DNA from: Mycobacterium sp. E2479
GTDB lineage: Bacteria > Actinomycetota > Actinomycetes > Mycobacteriales > Mycobacteriaceae
Assembly: GCF_001667925.1 (NCBI RefSeq)
Contig: NZ_LZJR01000076.1
Location: 1 to 64,000 of the forward strand
Length of the DNA: 64,000 nucleotides
Direction of reading: 5' to 3'
Made by a program: the position numbers and the translations under genes. Each line of letters starts with the position of its first letter. The first letter of the stretch is position 1. Below the pieces are notes generated by a model. That model had not been told where the DNA came from. It saw only the letters and a program-made list of their open reading frames with translations, and searched no databases. Below, piece after piece: positions 19,131 through 27,938 of the stretch.

Positions 19131-19418
19131 TCAGCAGGTCAGAGCGCGGGAGTTGAACAGTGACCCCCACTCGTCGCGGGCCGCAGACTGCGCGTCGACG
19201 AAGCTGGGGGTCTTCTCGCCGTCGCCCGCCAGGTGGACCAGTGCCCACGCCATGGCGAATACCGGTACTTTGTGCCGTATCGCGGCGCTGTGCAATTCGT
19301 CGAAAGCGGCGTCGGAAGGACACCGGCGAAGGCCGATGAGAATGCCCCGCGCGGTGTCGAGAATGCGACCGGAATTCGGGCCGCATGAAGTTTGGGCGGG
19401 GACCCAGTCCGTCGTCAT
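19131..19418 (-). CDS. ANTAR-domain protein
   Basis: A 95-residue protein that is essentially one ANTAR domain: ILDTARGILIGLRRCPSDAA then FDELHSAAIRHKVPVFAMA. ANTAR domains bind dual-hairpin RNA motifs and prevent transcription termination, usually downstream of a sensor domain. No sensor domain is fused here, so it may respond through a partner protein or be constitutive. A good AGGAGG site lies upstream of the ATG. The upstream 239 bp contain no other gene. Confidence 0.82.
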   Translation of the reverse strand: MTTDWVPAQTSCGPNSGRILDTARGILIGLRRCPSDAAFDELHSAAIRHKVPVFAMAWALVHLAGDGEKTPSFVDAQSAARDEWGSLFNSRALTC

Positions 19419-19657
19419 GCTAAGTGATACCTCCTGCTGCGCCCTCGCGAAACCGCTACCCGAACAGCGGCAGGAATCCGTGCGCTTCGTCGCCGCCGCA
19501 ATCCCAAAAAGGCGCCCTGTGCAATGATTTGCGGATCCTTTGAGTTATGCCAGTCTGTCACTGACATTGATACGCGGCTGTGACCGTTTCGGGATCTGCT
19601 GCTCATCAACGACTCCCGCAGCCCGACTGGCCCGTGTTGGACCTCGCAGCTGCCGAA

Positions 19658-21022
19658 TTACCTTGCCAAAGCAAGTATTTCGTCGAAGCCACCGACCACG
19701 GCGTCATGGAAAACGTCGTAGTCGGGAATCGCAGCGGTGTCGATGTTCAAACCGACCCCACAAGTATCGACGTAGGTGAGCAGTGTGACATTGACTGCCG
19801 CACCGATGGTGGGGCCGAACGCGTATTGCGCGCATACCGCGGCACCGCCGAGGAACACCGGCACGGGGACGCCCGGCACATCGCTGGCCACGAAATCCAC
19901 GTGGCGCAGCACCGAGCCGATGTACCACCGCGGAGCCAGGTTGAGTACCCCCGCGATCAATTGCGTGTATGGCAGCGATCTTTCCTTGCGTACCGCTGCG
20001 GTGCGCTGGCGTATCGCCTTGATCCGCTTGTCCGGATCGGGCTCGCCGACGGGAATGTCGAAGCGCATCAGCGTGATCCGGTTCCCGCCGATGTGGTCGT
20101 CTTTGGTCCGCAGACTGATCGGCATCGTGATGTGCAAGTCACCCACCGCCACGCCGTGTTTCTCGTGGTAGATGCGTAGGCCGCCCGCGACCCCGGCGAC
20201 GAAGGCGTCGTTCAGCGCCCCACCGCAACGGTGCGCCGCTTCCCGAAGCGGCCGCTTCGGGATCTGGTGCACCCCGAGGCGACGGATCAGGCCGCGATCC
20301 GTCGTCAAGCATGACCCGGGTCGGTTTATCGGCCGGACGGTCCGGTAGACCGATGCCGCGGTGGTGGCCGCGGACCTGATGGTTGCGACGGGACGCCGAA
20401 CGCCGTCGTACATGACCCGCGGCACCCGGGTGGCCATGCCCGTCAGGGCGGTGTTGAGCAAGCCGGTGTCGTAGCGCACGGCATCGCGGTAGCCGCTCAG
20501 CGGCGAGGACGCCGTGGCCTGTGGCTCGGGGGGCATGGGTTCAAGGGGGTAAATATGCTCCGAGAGATCGAACAGGTGCATTGCGATCTGGATTCCGCCG
20601 ACCCCGTCGGTGAGCGCGTGATGAAATTTGCAGATCACGGCCGCTCCACCGTTTTCCAGACCGTCGATGAACGTGGTTTCCCATAACGCGCGTGCCCGAT
20701 CGAAATCCTGCATCTCGGCCACTCGCGCCACTTCCAGCACGTCGTCGAGAGTTCCGGCGCCGGAAATGGTTTCCTTCCGCAGGTGGTAATCCAGCTCGAA
20801 ATCCCGGTAATGCTCCCACCGCGGCGGAGCCGGCGGAGGTGACTGCACCACCCGCTGCCTGAACATGGGCAGTTTGCGGCTGATCAGGTCGAACCGCTTA
20901 CGCACTTCGTCCCAGTCCGGAGTTCGGTCCAGGAGTACGACGCTGACCACGGTCGACCGCAGCCGAGGGTCACTCTCCATCGCCCAGGTGAACGCGTCGC
21001 TCGCGCGCATGAATGCAGCCAT
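19658..21022 (-). CDS. Wax ester synthase / diacylglycerol O-acyltransferase
   Basis: A 454-residue WS/DGAT (Tgs) family enzyme that joins acyl-CoA to diacylglycerol or a long-chain alcohol, making storage triacylglycerol or wax esters. The catalytic motif HHxxxDG is intact as H134-H135-A-L-T-D139-G140. The C-terminal half has the family segments LNDAFVAGVAGGLR, PISLRTKDD and NVTLLTYVD. It is membrane-associated without true transmembrane helices. Mycobacteria carry many paralogues, so no specific tgs number is given. It is transcribed alone. Confidence 0.92.
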   Translation of the reverse strand: MAAFMRASDAFTWAMESDPRLRSTVVSVVLLDRTPDWDEVRKRFDLISRKLPMFRQRVVQSPPPAPPRWEHYRDFELDYHLRKETISGAGTLDDVLEVARVAEMQDFDRARALWETTFIDGLENGGAAVICKFHHALTDGVGGIQIAMHLFDLSEHIYPLEPMPPEPQATASSPLSGYRDAVRYDTGLLNTALTGMATRVPRVMYDGVRRPVATIRSAATTAASVYRTVRPINRPGSCLTTDRGLIRRLGVHQIPKRPLREAAHRCGGALNDAFVAGVAGGLRIYHEKHGVAVGDLHITMPISLRTKDDHIGGNRITLMRFDIPVGEPDPDKRIKAIRQRTAAVRKERSLPYTQLIAGVLNLAPRWYIGSVLRHVDFVASDVPGVPVPVFLGGAAVCAQYAFGPTIGAAVNVTLLTYVDTCGVGLNIDTAAIPDYDVFHDAVVGGFDEILALAR

Positions 21023-21132
21023 ATCAGTGCTCCTTGCACTGAAGGTACGACAGCGCGCGCTCTAGGTCACCCGGTTACCGGCAGGTGATGACTTTGGTCC
21101 TCACAGATTGCGCCTTTCGTCGACTCCCGGCT

Positions 21133-21146
21133 CCCCGTTTTCGGGG
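21133..21146 (-). terminator. Hairpin after CoA-transferase gene
   Basis: CCCCG-TTTT-CGGGG forms a 5-bp GC stem with a 4-base loop 7 bp beyond the stop of the gene ending at 21153. It could terminate that reverse-strand transcript. There is no U-tract, which is common for mycobacterial terminators. Confidence 0.4.
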
Positions 21147-21152
21147 GTCGCC

Positions 21153-22385
21153 CTACAGAATCGCTTCGCTCTCCTTCGCCTTGGCGATGTCGTCCCAGTC
21201 GATGTCGAGTTCCAGCAGGATCTCTTCGGTGTGCTGCCCATGCTCCGGGGCGCGTGCCGGCGCCGGTGGCGTCTCGTTGAATTGTACTGGTGCGGCAACG
21301 ATCCGGTATTTCTCGCCGTGGTCGTCTACGTTGGTGACCACATATCCGTTGGGTTCGACTTGCGGGTCGTTGAGGGTTTCCCGCGGCGTCGCCAGTGCAC
21401 CCCACACGCCCGGCTCGTCCTTGAGCACCGCCTGCCAATGTGCGAGGCCGTGGCGCGCGAAAGTATTCGCCAGCAGCTCGGTCGCCACTGTCGCATTGGC
21501 GATCAAGTTGCCCGATGGGACGAATCGTTCATCGTCGGCGAGTTCCGCCAGGCCGATGCGCCGGCAGAAGCCCGCCCAGAATTTGTCGGGCTGTAGGAAC
21601 ACCAGCTGGATCCATCTGCCATCTTTCGTCTTGTACCGGTTGACGAGCGGATTGATGGCCAGGCCGGGCGGTGCGCCCGGGATCCCCTCGATATCAAAGA
21701 AATCGGCGGCTGAAATCGACGGCGCTATCGACCACATCGCCTGCGCCAGCAGCGAAGAGTCGACAATGGCCGGTTCGCCGGTGCGTTCCCGGTGAAACAA
21801 CGCGGCGCAAACCCCGCCGGCCAGCGTTGCCCCGCCCTGTAAGTCACCGAAGCCGGGCCCCTGGACCGCGGGCGTCTCACTGCCGAATGGCGTCAAGGTG
21901 TAGGCGACCCCACCGCGCGCAAGATACGTCGCGGCGTCGAATCCGCCGCGATCGCGATCGGGGCCCCGGACGCCCAGGCCGGTGCCGCGCGCGATGATGA
22001 TCTTCGGATTGAACGAGCGGATCTCCTCGACGGTCAGTCGGGCCCGGTCGAGTGCGCCCGGTAGCCAATTGGTCAAGAACACATCCGCACTGGCCAACAG
22101 CCGCCCGAACAGCTCGCGACCCGTTTCCGACTTGATGTCGATGGCGATGCTGCGCTTGCCGCGGTTGCCCAGCTCGAGAATGAAGTCGGCATCCGGCCGG
22201 GCCGCTTGCCGGGTGAAGCCCCCGACCACCAACGCGCGGCCCGGATCGCCCGCGCTGACGCCCTCCACCTTGATGACGTCGGCACCCCAGTCCGACAGGG
22301 CGGCACCGGCAGAGGGCACATAGGTCCACGACGCCAATTCGACAACCCGCACACCGTTAAGCACTCCGCCGTGCACTCCGGACAT
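21153..22385 (-). CDS. Family III (CaiB/BaiF) CoA transferase
   Basis: A 410-residue family III CoA transferase that moves CoA between carboxylic acids, or racemises acyl-CoAs in the Mcr branch. Recognisable segments are GVRVVELASW, PSAGAALSDWGADVIKVEGV, NRGKRSIAIDIKS and the active-site aspartate in IVDSSLLAQAMW. The start at 22385 is chosen because AGGGAG lies 6 bp upstream; an ATG 24 bp earlier is possible. It is divergent from the SDR gene at 22665 and probably belongs to the same catabolic block. Confidence 0.9.
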   Translation of the reverse strand: MSGVHGGVLNGVRVVELASWTYVPSAGAALSDWGADVIKVEGVSAGDPGRALVVGGFTRQAARPDADFILELGNRGKRSIAIDIKSETGRELFGRLLASADVFLTNWLPGALDRARLTVEEIRSFNPKIIIARGTGLGVRGPDRDRGGFDAATYLARGGVAYTLTPFGSETPAVQGPGFGDLQGGATLAGGVCAALFHRERTGEPAIVDSSLLAQAMWSIAPSISAADFFDIEGIPGAPPGLAINPLVNRYKTKDGRWIQLVFLQPDKFWAGFCRRIGLAELADDERFVPSGNLIANATVATELLANTFARHGLAHWQAVLKDEPGVWGALATPRETLNDPQVEPNGYVVTNVDDHGEKYRIVAAPVQFNETPPAPARAPEHGQHTEEILLELDIDWDDIAKAKESEAIL

Positions 22386-22421
22386 CGCCATCTCCCTCGC
22401 CGCGCCCATTCCTTGCTATTT

Positions 22422-22432
22422 TAGATATTCTA
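22422..22432. promoter_or_regulatory. AT-rich palindrome TAGA-TAT-TCTA, likely promoter element
   Basis: A short palindrome in an AT-rich patch 36 bp upstream of the CoA-transferase start. On the reverse strand it contains a TAGAAT-type -10 box. It may serve the reverse-strand gene, or be an operator between the divergent genes. Confidence 0.35.
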
Positions 22433-22664
22433 GCTAGTCTTGGGCGTAGTGATAGCCCATCTGCAGGTCAGCGCAGGTTTCGTGGAAGAGATGCGATGGA
22501 GCCGACCGAAGGTCTCGTTTGCCCACCCGCCGCGATGGCCGCATGCAGCAATCCGGCGCGGAAGGCTCAGAACCGATTTATTTCCGCTGCAACATCGGGC
22601 TGCCGCAGCGAATGCCGTTGGGCCCCAATGGTCGTGATGTAGGCACACGGACGAAGGACGGGCG

Positions 22665-23528
22665 ATGGGCAGGGTAACGGGCAAGGTGGCCGTGATCAGC
22701 GGCGCCGCGCGCGGTCAGGGCCGCTCGCACGCGCGAATGCTGGCCGCCGAGGGTGCGGACATCATCGCCGTAGACCTCTGCACGGACATCGACACCAATG
22801 AGTATCCGCTGGCCCGCGCCGAGGACTTGGACGAAACGGCGCGGCTGGTGGAAAAGGAGGGGCAGCGCGCGCACACCGCGATCGCCGATGTTCGCGACCG
22901 CGTCGCACTGTCCGCGGCCATCGACGAGGGCGTCGCCGAATTCGGCCACCTCGACGTCGTGATTGCCAACGCCGGCATCTGCCCACTCACCGCGGGCCTG
23001 CCACCGAAGGCTTTCGCCGACGCGGTGGACGTTGACCTCATCGGCGTGCTCAACCTGGTCCATGCCAGCCTCAAACACCTGGAGGCCGGCGCGTCGATCG
23101 TCGTGATCGGTTCCAACGCCGCCTTCATGTCGTCGATGAACACCACCGGCATCGACGGCGGCCCCGGCGGAGCGGGCTACGCCTTCGCGAAACTGGCTGC
23201 CGCGCACTACGTCAACGACTTTGCCCTGGCACTAGCCCCGTTCTCCATCCGGATGAACGCGGTGCATCCGACGAACGTCAACACCGACATGTTGCACAGC
23301 GCGCCGATGTACCGGGCCTTCCGGCCCGACCTGAAGGAGCCGACCCGCGAGGACGCCGAACCCATCTTCCCGTTCGTCCAGGCGATGCCTATCCCCTACG
23401 TCGAGCCCGAGGACATCAGCGAGGCGGTGCTGTTCCTCGCATCCGACGCCGCGCGATATATCACCGGTCAGCAACTCCGGGTCGACGGCGGCGGTTTTCT
23501 CAAGGTCAAGCCATGGTCGGGCGCGTGA
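22665..23528 (+). CDS. Mycofactocin-type short-chain dehydrogenase/reductase
   Basis: A 287-residue SDR. The nucleotide-binding motif is GAARGQGRSHA, NAG is present (VIANAGI), and the catalytic YxxxK is YAFAK. The GQGRSHA variant plus an insertion of about 20 residues after the second strand (DLCTDIDTNEYPLARAEDLD) are features of SDRs that hold NAD tightly and pass electrons to mycofactocin. The likely activity is oxidation of a secondary alcohol. It heads a forward-strand cluster with a remnant E1 gene, a crotonase, a CoA ligase, a Rieske oxygenase and a KstD-like enzyme. Confidence 0.88.
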   Translation: MGRVTGKVAVISGAARGQGRSHARMLAAEGADIIAVDLCTDIDTNEYPLARAEDLDETARLVEKEGQRAHTAIADVRDRVALSAAIDEGVAEFGHLDVVIANAGICPLTAGLPPKAFADAVDVDLIGVLNLVHASLKHLEAGASIVVIGSNAAFMSSMNTTGIDGGPGGAGYAFAKLAAAHYVNDFALALAPFSIRMNAVHPTNVNTDMLHSAPMYRAFRPDLKEPTREDAEPIFPFVQAMPIPYVEPEDISEAVLFLASDAARYITGQQLRVDGGGFLKVKPWSGA

Positions 23529-23571
23529 CGGCAGCGACACCAATCGGGTTGCACCACAACGGGACTACGCG

Positions 23572-24081
23572 ATGACTGCCGACCGCTTGATGCAACGGCG
23601 CCTGTACGAACTCATGGTGCTGATGAAGGCAGCCGACGACCGGCTGTCCAAGGGCATCGGCACCGGCGAGTTCATGTGCGTGTACTGGCCGTCATGCGGT
23701 CAGGAGGCGATCGCGGCCGCGATGGGCGTCGCGCTGCGGCCCGAAGATCAGCTCGTGACCACCTACCGTGGACTGCACGACCTCATCGGCAACGGAGTGC
23801 CGCTCGAAGAGATCTACGGCGAGATGATGGGCCGAACGGTCGGTGCAAGCCGAGGCAAGGGCGGCACCATGCACATCGCCAAACGCGAGGCCGTCGTGAT
23901 GCTTTCGACCGGCATCGTCGGCGCCGGTGAGCACGTCGAGGCGGGGACGCCGATTTATGTGATCGCGACGGAGAAGGCGGAACAGGAAATCGAAGCGCGA
24001 GCGTCCGGCACCGTCAGCTGGACGGGCCAGGTCGGGACCACCTACGTCATCGGAGCCGAAATCGGCGTCATCACGTCATAA
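23572..24081 (+). pseudogene. Chimeric remnant: E1-alpha head joined to lipoyl-domain tail
   Basis: A 169-codon frame made of two unrelated pieces. Residues 1-119 are the N-terminal third of a thiamine-dependent 2-oxoacid dehydrogenase E1 alpha subunit (RLYELMVLMKAADDRLSKG, SCGQEAIAAAMG, ASRGKGGTMHIA). The thiamine-diphosphate motif (GDG...N) and the rest are absent. From about residue 120 (EHVEAGTPIYVIATEKAEQE) it is the C-terminal half of a lipoyl/biotinyl domain with its modifiable Lys at 135. The simplest reading is one deletion that removed the end of E1 alpha, probably all of E1 beta and the start of an E2/lipoyl gene, joining the ends in frame. Dehydrogenase function is lost. A product could still be made. 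Confidence 0.82.
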
Positions 24082-24099
24082 CGAGGAGAGGTAAACCCC

Positions 24100-24972
24100 A
24101 TGGATCTCAACGAGACCCGCGAGAGAATCATCTACCAAAAAGACGGTCCCATCGCGAAAATCACGCTCAACTGGCCGGAGAAGGCCAATGCTCAGGACCA
24201 GAAACTGGCCGAGGAGGTCGACGCGGCGCTGCTGGACGCCGACCGCGACTACGACATCAAAGTGCTGGTCCTCAAGGCCAACGGGAAGGGCTTCTGCTCT
24301 GGACACGCCATCGGCAACAACGCCGTCGACTATCCGGCGTTTGTCGAAGGTGCCATGAAGATGGGTCACCCGTGGAAACCGCAGAGCGACCTGTTCGTCA
24401 AGCCGACACTGAATCTGTGGGAGTTCGCCAAGCCCACCATCGCGCAGGTGCACGGATACTGCGTCGGCGGCGGCACCCACATGGGTCTGACCACCGACAT
24501 CGTGATCGCCTCCGAGGATGCCTATTTCTCCTACCCGCCGCTACAGGGCTTCGGCATGCCATCGGGCGAATGTTCGATCGAGCCATGGGTTTTCATGAAC
24601 TGGCGGCGTGCCGCCTACTACTTGTTCCTCGCCGAGGTCATCGACGCCAAGAAAGCACTCGAGGTCGGTCTGGTCAACGAGGTCGTGCCGCGTGACCAAC
24701 TCGACGACCGGGTCGACGCCATCGCCCGGCACATCGCCCAGGCTCCGATGACGACACTGCTGGCGACCAAGGCCAACCTGAAGCGGGCCTGGGAACTGAT
24801 GGGCATGCGGGTGCACTGGCAGAGCTCCAATGACCTGGTTGCCCTTGCCTCGATCAGCAAGGACGTGCAAGAACTCATCCAGACCGTGTTCAAGGACAAG
24901 GTACTGCCCTCCGAGCAGGCCCGCCGGCAGGCCGCGGCAGCCGCCCAGACCGACGGCGCCGCAACGACTTAG
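24100..24972 (+). CDS. Enoyl-CoA hydratase/isomerase (crotonase) family
   Basis: A 290-residue crotonase-fold protein. The oxyanion-hole segments are GKGFCSGHAI and GYCVGGGTHMG. The usual first catalytic Glu position is Thr, while an acidic residue lies in GFGMPSGECSIEP. The reaction could be hydration, isomerisation or C-C cleavage of an acyl-CoA. A strong GAGGAGAGG site lies upstream of the ATG. It is 8 bp from the CoA ligase gene and clearly co-transcribed with it. It is a close paralogue of the gene at 29664-30539 (shared KRAWELMGMRVH). Confidence 0.9.
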   Translation: MDLNETRERIIYQKDGPIAKITLNWPEKANAQDQKLAEEVDAALLDADRDYDIKVLVLKANGKGFCSGHAIGNNAVDYPAFVEGAMKMGHPWKPQSDLFVKPTLNLWEFAKPTIAQVHGYCVGGGTHMGLTTDIVIASEDAYFSYPPLQGFGMPSGECSIEPWVFMNWRRAAYYLFLAEVIDAKKALEVGLVNEVVPRDQLDDRVDAIARHIAQAPMTTLLATKANLKRAWELMGMRVHWQSSNDLVALASISKDVQELIQTVFKDKVLPSEQARRQAAAAAQTDGAATT

Positions 24973-24980
24973 GATCGCTG

Positions 24981-26510
24981 GTGAACATCGCCGATCACGC
25001 GATCACAGCCGCAGAGTCGCCGGCCCTGGTCACCGACGTCGGCACGATCTCGTTCGGCGACCTGTATGCACGCAGCCAACGGGTGGCCGCCGTATTGCAC
25101 GACGCGGGACTGCGCCGCGGTGACGGTGTGGCGCTGGTCCTGCCGAACCGGCCCGAATTCTTCGAAATCACCTGGGGCGCACAGCTTTCTGGGCTCTACT
25201 ACACCGCGGTCAACACCCATTTCATTCCGGACGAGGCCAGCTACGTCATCGACGACTCGGACGCCAAGGCCGTCTTCGTCGATGCCTCGATGCCCGAATT
25301 GGCCGCGCACATCCGCGACGTCAACGCGACATTGGTCGCCAATTTCTCGGTCGGCGGTCCCCTGCCGGGCTGGCTATCCTATGAAGACGAACTGGCGGCG
25401 GCGGGCGACGCCCCACCGCTGTCGGACGGATCAGAGATGCTCTATTCGTCCGGCACCACGGGACGGCCCAAGGCGGTGCGGCGACCTCTTCCCGCCGACG
25501 GCAACGGGTCCTGGGCGCAGTCGGTGCTCGAGATGGCGCTGGTTCATAAATACGGGATGAGCTCGTCGAGCGTGTACCTGTCCCCCGCGCCGCTGTATCA
25601 CGCCGCGGGAGTGAACTACACCATGGCGGCCCACCGCGTGGGCGCCGCGTCGATCCTCGTGCGCAAGTTCGACGCCGAGGCGGTACTGCGTCTGATCGAG
25701 GCCCACCGCGTGACCCACGCGCAGTTCGTACCGACGATGTTCGTGCGCATGCTCAAGTTGCCGGCAGCGGTCCGGGAGAGCTACGACGTGTCCAGCTTGC
25801 GCTGCGTCATTCACGCGGCCGCACCGTGCCCGGTCGATGTCAAGCACCGGATGATGGAGTGGTTCGGACCCATCATTCACGAATACTACGGCGGTACCGA
25901 GGGATTCGCGGGGACCACGATCGGGCCGCAGGAGTGGCTCGCGCATCCCGGTTCGGTGGGGATTCCGATGTCAGCGGTGCACGTGATCGGTGAAGACGGG
26001 CGGGAACTTCCCGTCGGCGAGTCCGGCGAGCTCTATTTCGAGGGTGGGCCCGACTTCGAATACTTCAAGGATCCCGCCAAGACCGCATCGGTGTACAACG
26101 ACCGCGGGTGGCGGTCGCTCGGCGACATGGGCTATGTCGACTCAGACGGGTTTTTGTATCTGACCGACCGGTCGACCTTCATGATCGTCTCCGGCGGGGT
26201 CAACATCTACCCGCAAGAGGTGGAGAACCTGCTCGTCATGCATCCGAAGCTGGTCGACGCGGCGGTATTCGGGATCCCCAACGACGAATTCGGCGAAGAG
26301 GTCAAGGCCGTCGTGCAGCCGGCCAACGGCGTGGTGGCCGGGCCCGAGCTCGAGACCGAACTCATTGAATACTGCCGGGCTCACCTGGCCGGTTATAAAT
26401 GCCCGCGCACCGTCGAGTTCGACTCCCTGCCGCGCGACCCGAACGGAAAGCTGTACAAGAAACGCATCCGCGACCGCTACTGGCAAGGGCGAGTATCGCG
26501 GATCTTGTGA
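24981..26510 (+). CDS. AMP-dependent acyl-CoA synthetase (FadD-like)
   Basis: A 509-residue ANL-superfamily ligase that activates a carboxylic acid to its CoA thioester via acyl-AMP. Core motifs are YSSGTTGRPKAV (P-loop), YYGGTEG, the hinge SLGDMGYVDSDGFLYLTDR, and the catalytic Lys in DPNGKLYKKR. The start is GTG at 24981. It lies between a crotonase and a Rieske oxygenase on the same strand. Its substrate is probably a steroid-, terpene- or aromatic-type acid, inferred from context only. Confidence 0.92.
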   Translation: MNIADHAITAAESPALVTDVGTISFGDLYARSQRVAAVLHDAGLRRGDGVALVLPNRPEFFEITWGAQLSGLYYTAVNTHFIPDEASYVIDDSDAKAVFVDASMPELAAHIRDVNATLVANFSVGGPLPGWLSYEDELAAAGDAPPLSDGSEMLYSSGTTGRPKAVRRPLPADGNGSWAQSVLEMALVHKYGMSSSSVYLSPAPLYHAAGVNYTMAAHRVGAASILVRKFDAEAVLRLIEAHRVTHAQFVPTMFVRMLKLPAAVRESYDVSSLRCVIHAAAPCPVDVKHRMMEWFGPIIHEYYGGTEGFAGTTIGPQEWLAHPGSVGIPMSAVHVIGEDGRELPVGESGELYFEGGPDFEYFKDPAKTASVYNDRGWRSLGDMGYVDSDGFLYLTDRSTFMIVSGGVNIYPQEVENLLVMHPKLVDAAVFGIPNDEFGEEVKAVVQPANGVVAGPELETELIEYCRAHLAGYKCPRTVEFDSLPRDPNGKLYKKRIRDRYWQGRVSRIL

Positions 26511-26531
26511 TGTGACACGAGGGATGACGAG

Positions 26532-27938
26532 ATGGCGGTAGGAATGGGCAACGAGATTTCCGACGCGCAAGCCCCGCGGCGGGCGGAGGTGAATTGGACG
26601 CCGCTAGCGGTGCCCTGGGCGGTCCAGACTGCCGACCGAATCCCTAAGCAGCGCTACTACGATCCGGAGTTCTATGCGCTGGAGGCTCAGATGTTCTGGC
26701 CGCGGGTGTGGCAGATGGCCTGCCGGCTCGAGGAGATTCCCAAACCCGGCGATTTCGTCGAATACGAAATCCTGGACCAGTCGGTCATCGTCGTCCGGGT
26801 AGACAATCGCAGCGTGCGGGCCTACCACAACGCCTGCCGCCATCGCGGCGTCAAACTGGTGGAAGGCCAAGGGAATCGGCGCACCTTCGTGTGCCCGTTT
26901 CACGGCTGGTGTTGGGGCATCGATGGTCGCAACACGTTCGTCCTGCGACCCGAAGCGTTCGCGGAAGAGAACCTGGCCGCCGATGACCTGGAGCTGGTGT
27001 CCGTGCGCTGTGAGCTTTGGGGCGGCTGCGCGTGGATCAACTTCGACGGCGACGCACCACCGTTGCGTGACTGGATGGAGCCGTTCGCGTCGATTTACGA
27101 TGCGTGGCAGGTGGACTCGCTGCGTGTTGAGTGGTGGCAGTCGTGCCGGCTGCCGGTGAACTGGAAGTTGGCGACTGCGGCGTTCATGGAGGGCTACCAC
27201 GTCCCGCAGACCCATCCTCAGCTGCTGCCGTCCGCGCAGACCGCCGAGCCCACCGCGGCGATACATCCGGTCGTCGCGAGCAGCCTGTACTTCATGCGCA
27301 CGCTCGGCGACGGCATGGGCGGTATGACGCACGAGAACGACATCCGCATCGCCGAGGGCTTGCAGAACATCGAGTTGCCGGCCGATCCGGCCGCGGCGAT
27401 GGCGCGGTGGCGCAGCGCCCTCAACGATGCCGTCGTCAACTGGCACCGTGCCCGCGGCAGTGGCATCCCAGATCTCAACGACCTGGTCCGCCGCGGGATA
27501 ACCGATGCGATCGGATTCGCCTTCCCGCATCACTTCATCCTGCCGACGTATAGCAGTGCATCCTCGTATCGCATCCGACCGCTAGGGCCCGAGGAGACGC
27601 TGTTCGAGATCTGGTCTCTCACCCGGTATCCGGCGGATGCGTCGGCGGGCAAACCCATCCCTCCGCAGCCCATGGCGCCCGATGATCCGCGCTGGCCGCC
27701 AATCCCCGCCCAGGATTTCTCCAACCTGCCGAGACAGCAGAAAGGCCTGCACTCCAAGGGCTTTGAATTCATGCGGTTGTCGGACCAGATCGAAGGCCTG
27801 ATCTCGAACTTCGAACGGGTCATCGACGGTTTCTTGGCCGGCTTACCGTACGCCACCCTGCTGCCCGCCATCCAGAAGACCAACACCACCATCGATGTAC
27901 CGATCGCCGATCTCGGCTTCGGCTCGGAGGAGCCATGA
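26532..27938 (+). CDS. Rieske-type ring-hydroxylating oxygenase, large subunit
   Basis: A 468-residue oxygenase alpha subunit. The Rieske [2Fe-2S] ligands are C102-x-H104 and C121-x2-H124 (ACRHRG and CPFHGWCWG). The mononuclear iron motif is visible as EGYHVPQTH in the C-terminal SRPBCC-fold domain. It would insert O2 into an aromatic or alicyclic substrate using electrons from a reductase that is not encoded nearby. Its stop overlaps the next gene's ATG (ATGA). No beta subunit gene is present, so it may be a homo-oligomer of the KshA/oxygenase-only type. Confidence 0.92.
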   Translation: MAVGMGNEISDAQAPRRAEVNWTPLAVPWAVQTADRIPKQRYYDPEFYALEAQMFWPRVWQMACRLEEIPKPGDFVEYEILDQSVIVVRVDNRSVRAYHNACRHRGVKLVEGQGNRRTFVCPFHGWCWGIDGRNTFVLRPEAFAEENLAADDLELVSVRCELWGGCAWINFDGDAPPLRDWMEPFASIYDAWQVDSLRVEWWQSCRLPVNWKLATAAFMEGYHVPQTHPQLLPSAQTAEPTAAIHPVVASSLYFMRTLGDGMGGMTHENDIRIAEGLQNIELPADPAAAMARWRSALNDAVVNWHRARGSGIPDLNDLVRRGITDAIGFAFPHHFILPTYSSASSYRIRPLGPEETLFEIWSLTRYPADASAGKPIPPQPMAPDDPRWPPIPAQDFSNLPRQQKGLHSKGFEFMRLSDQIEGLISNFERVIDGFLAGLPYATLLPAIQKTNTTIDVPIADLGFGSEEP

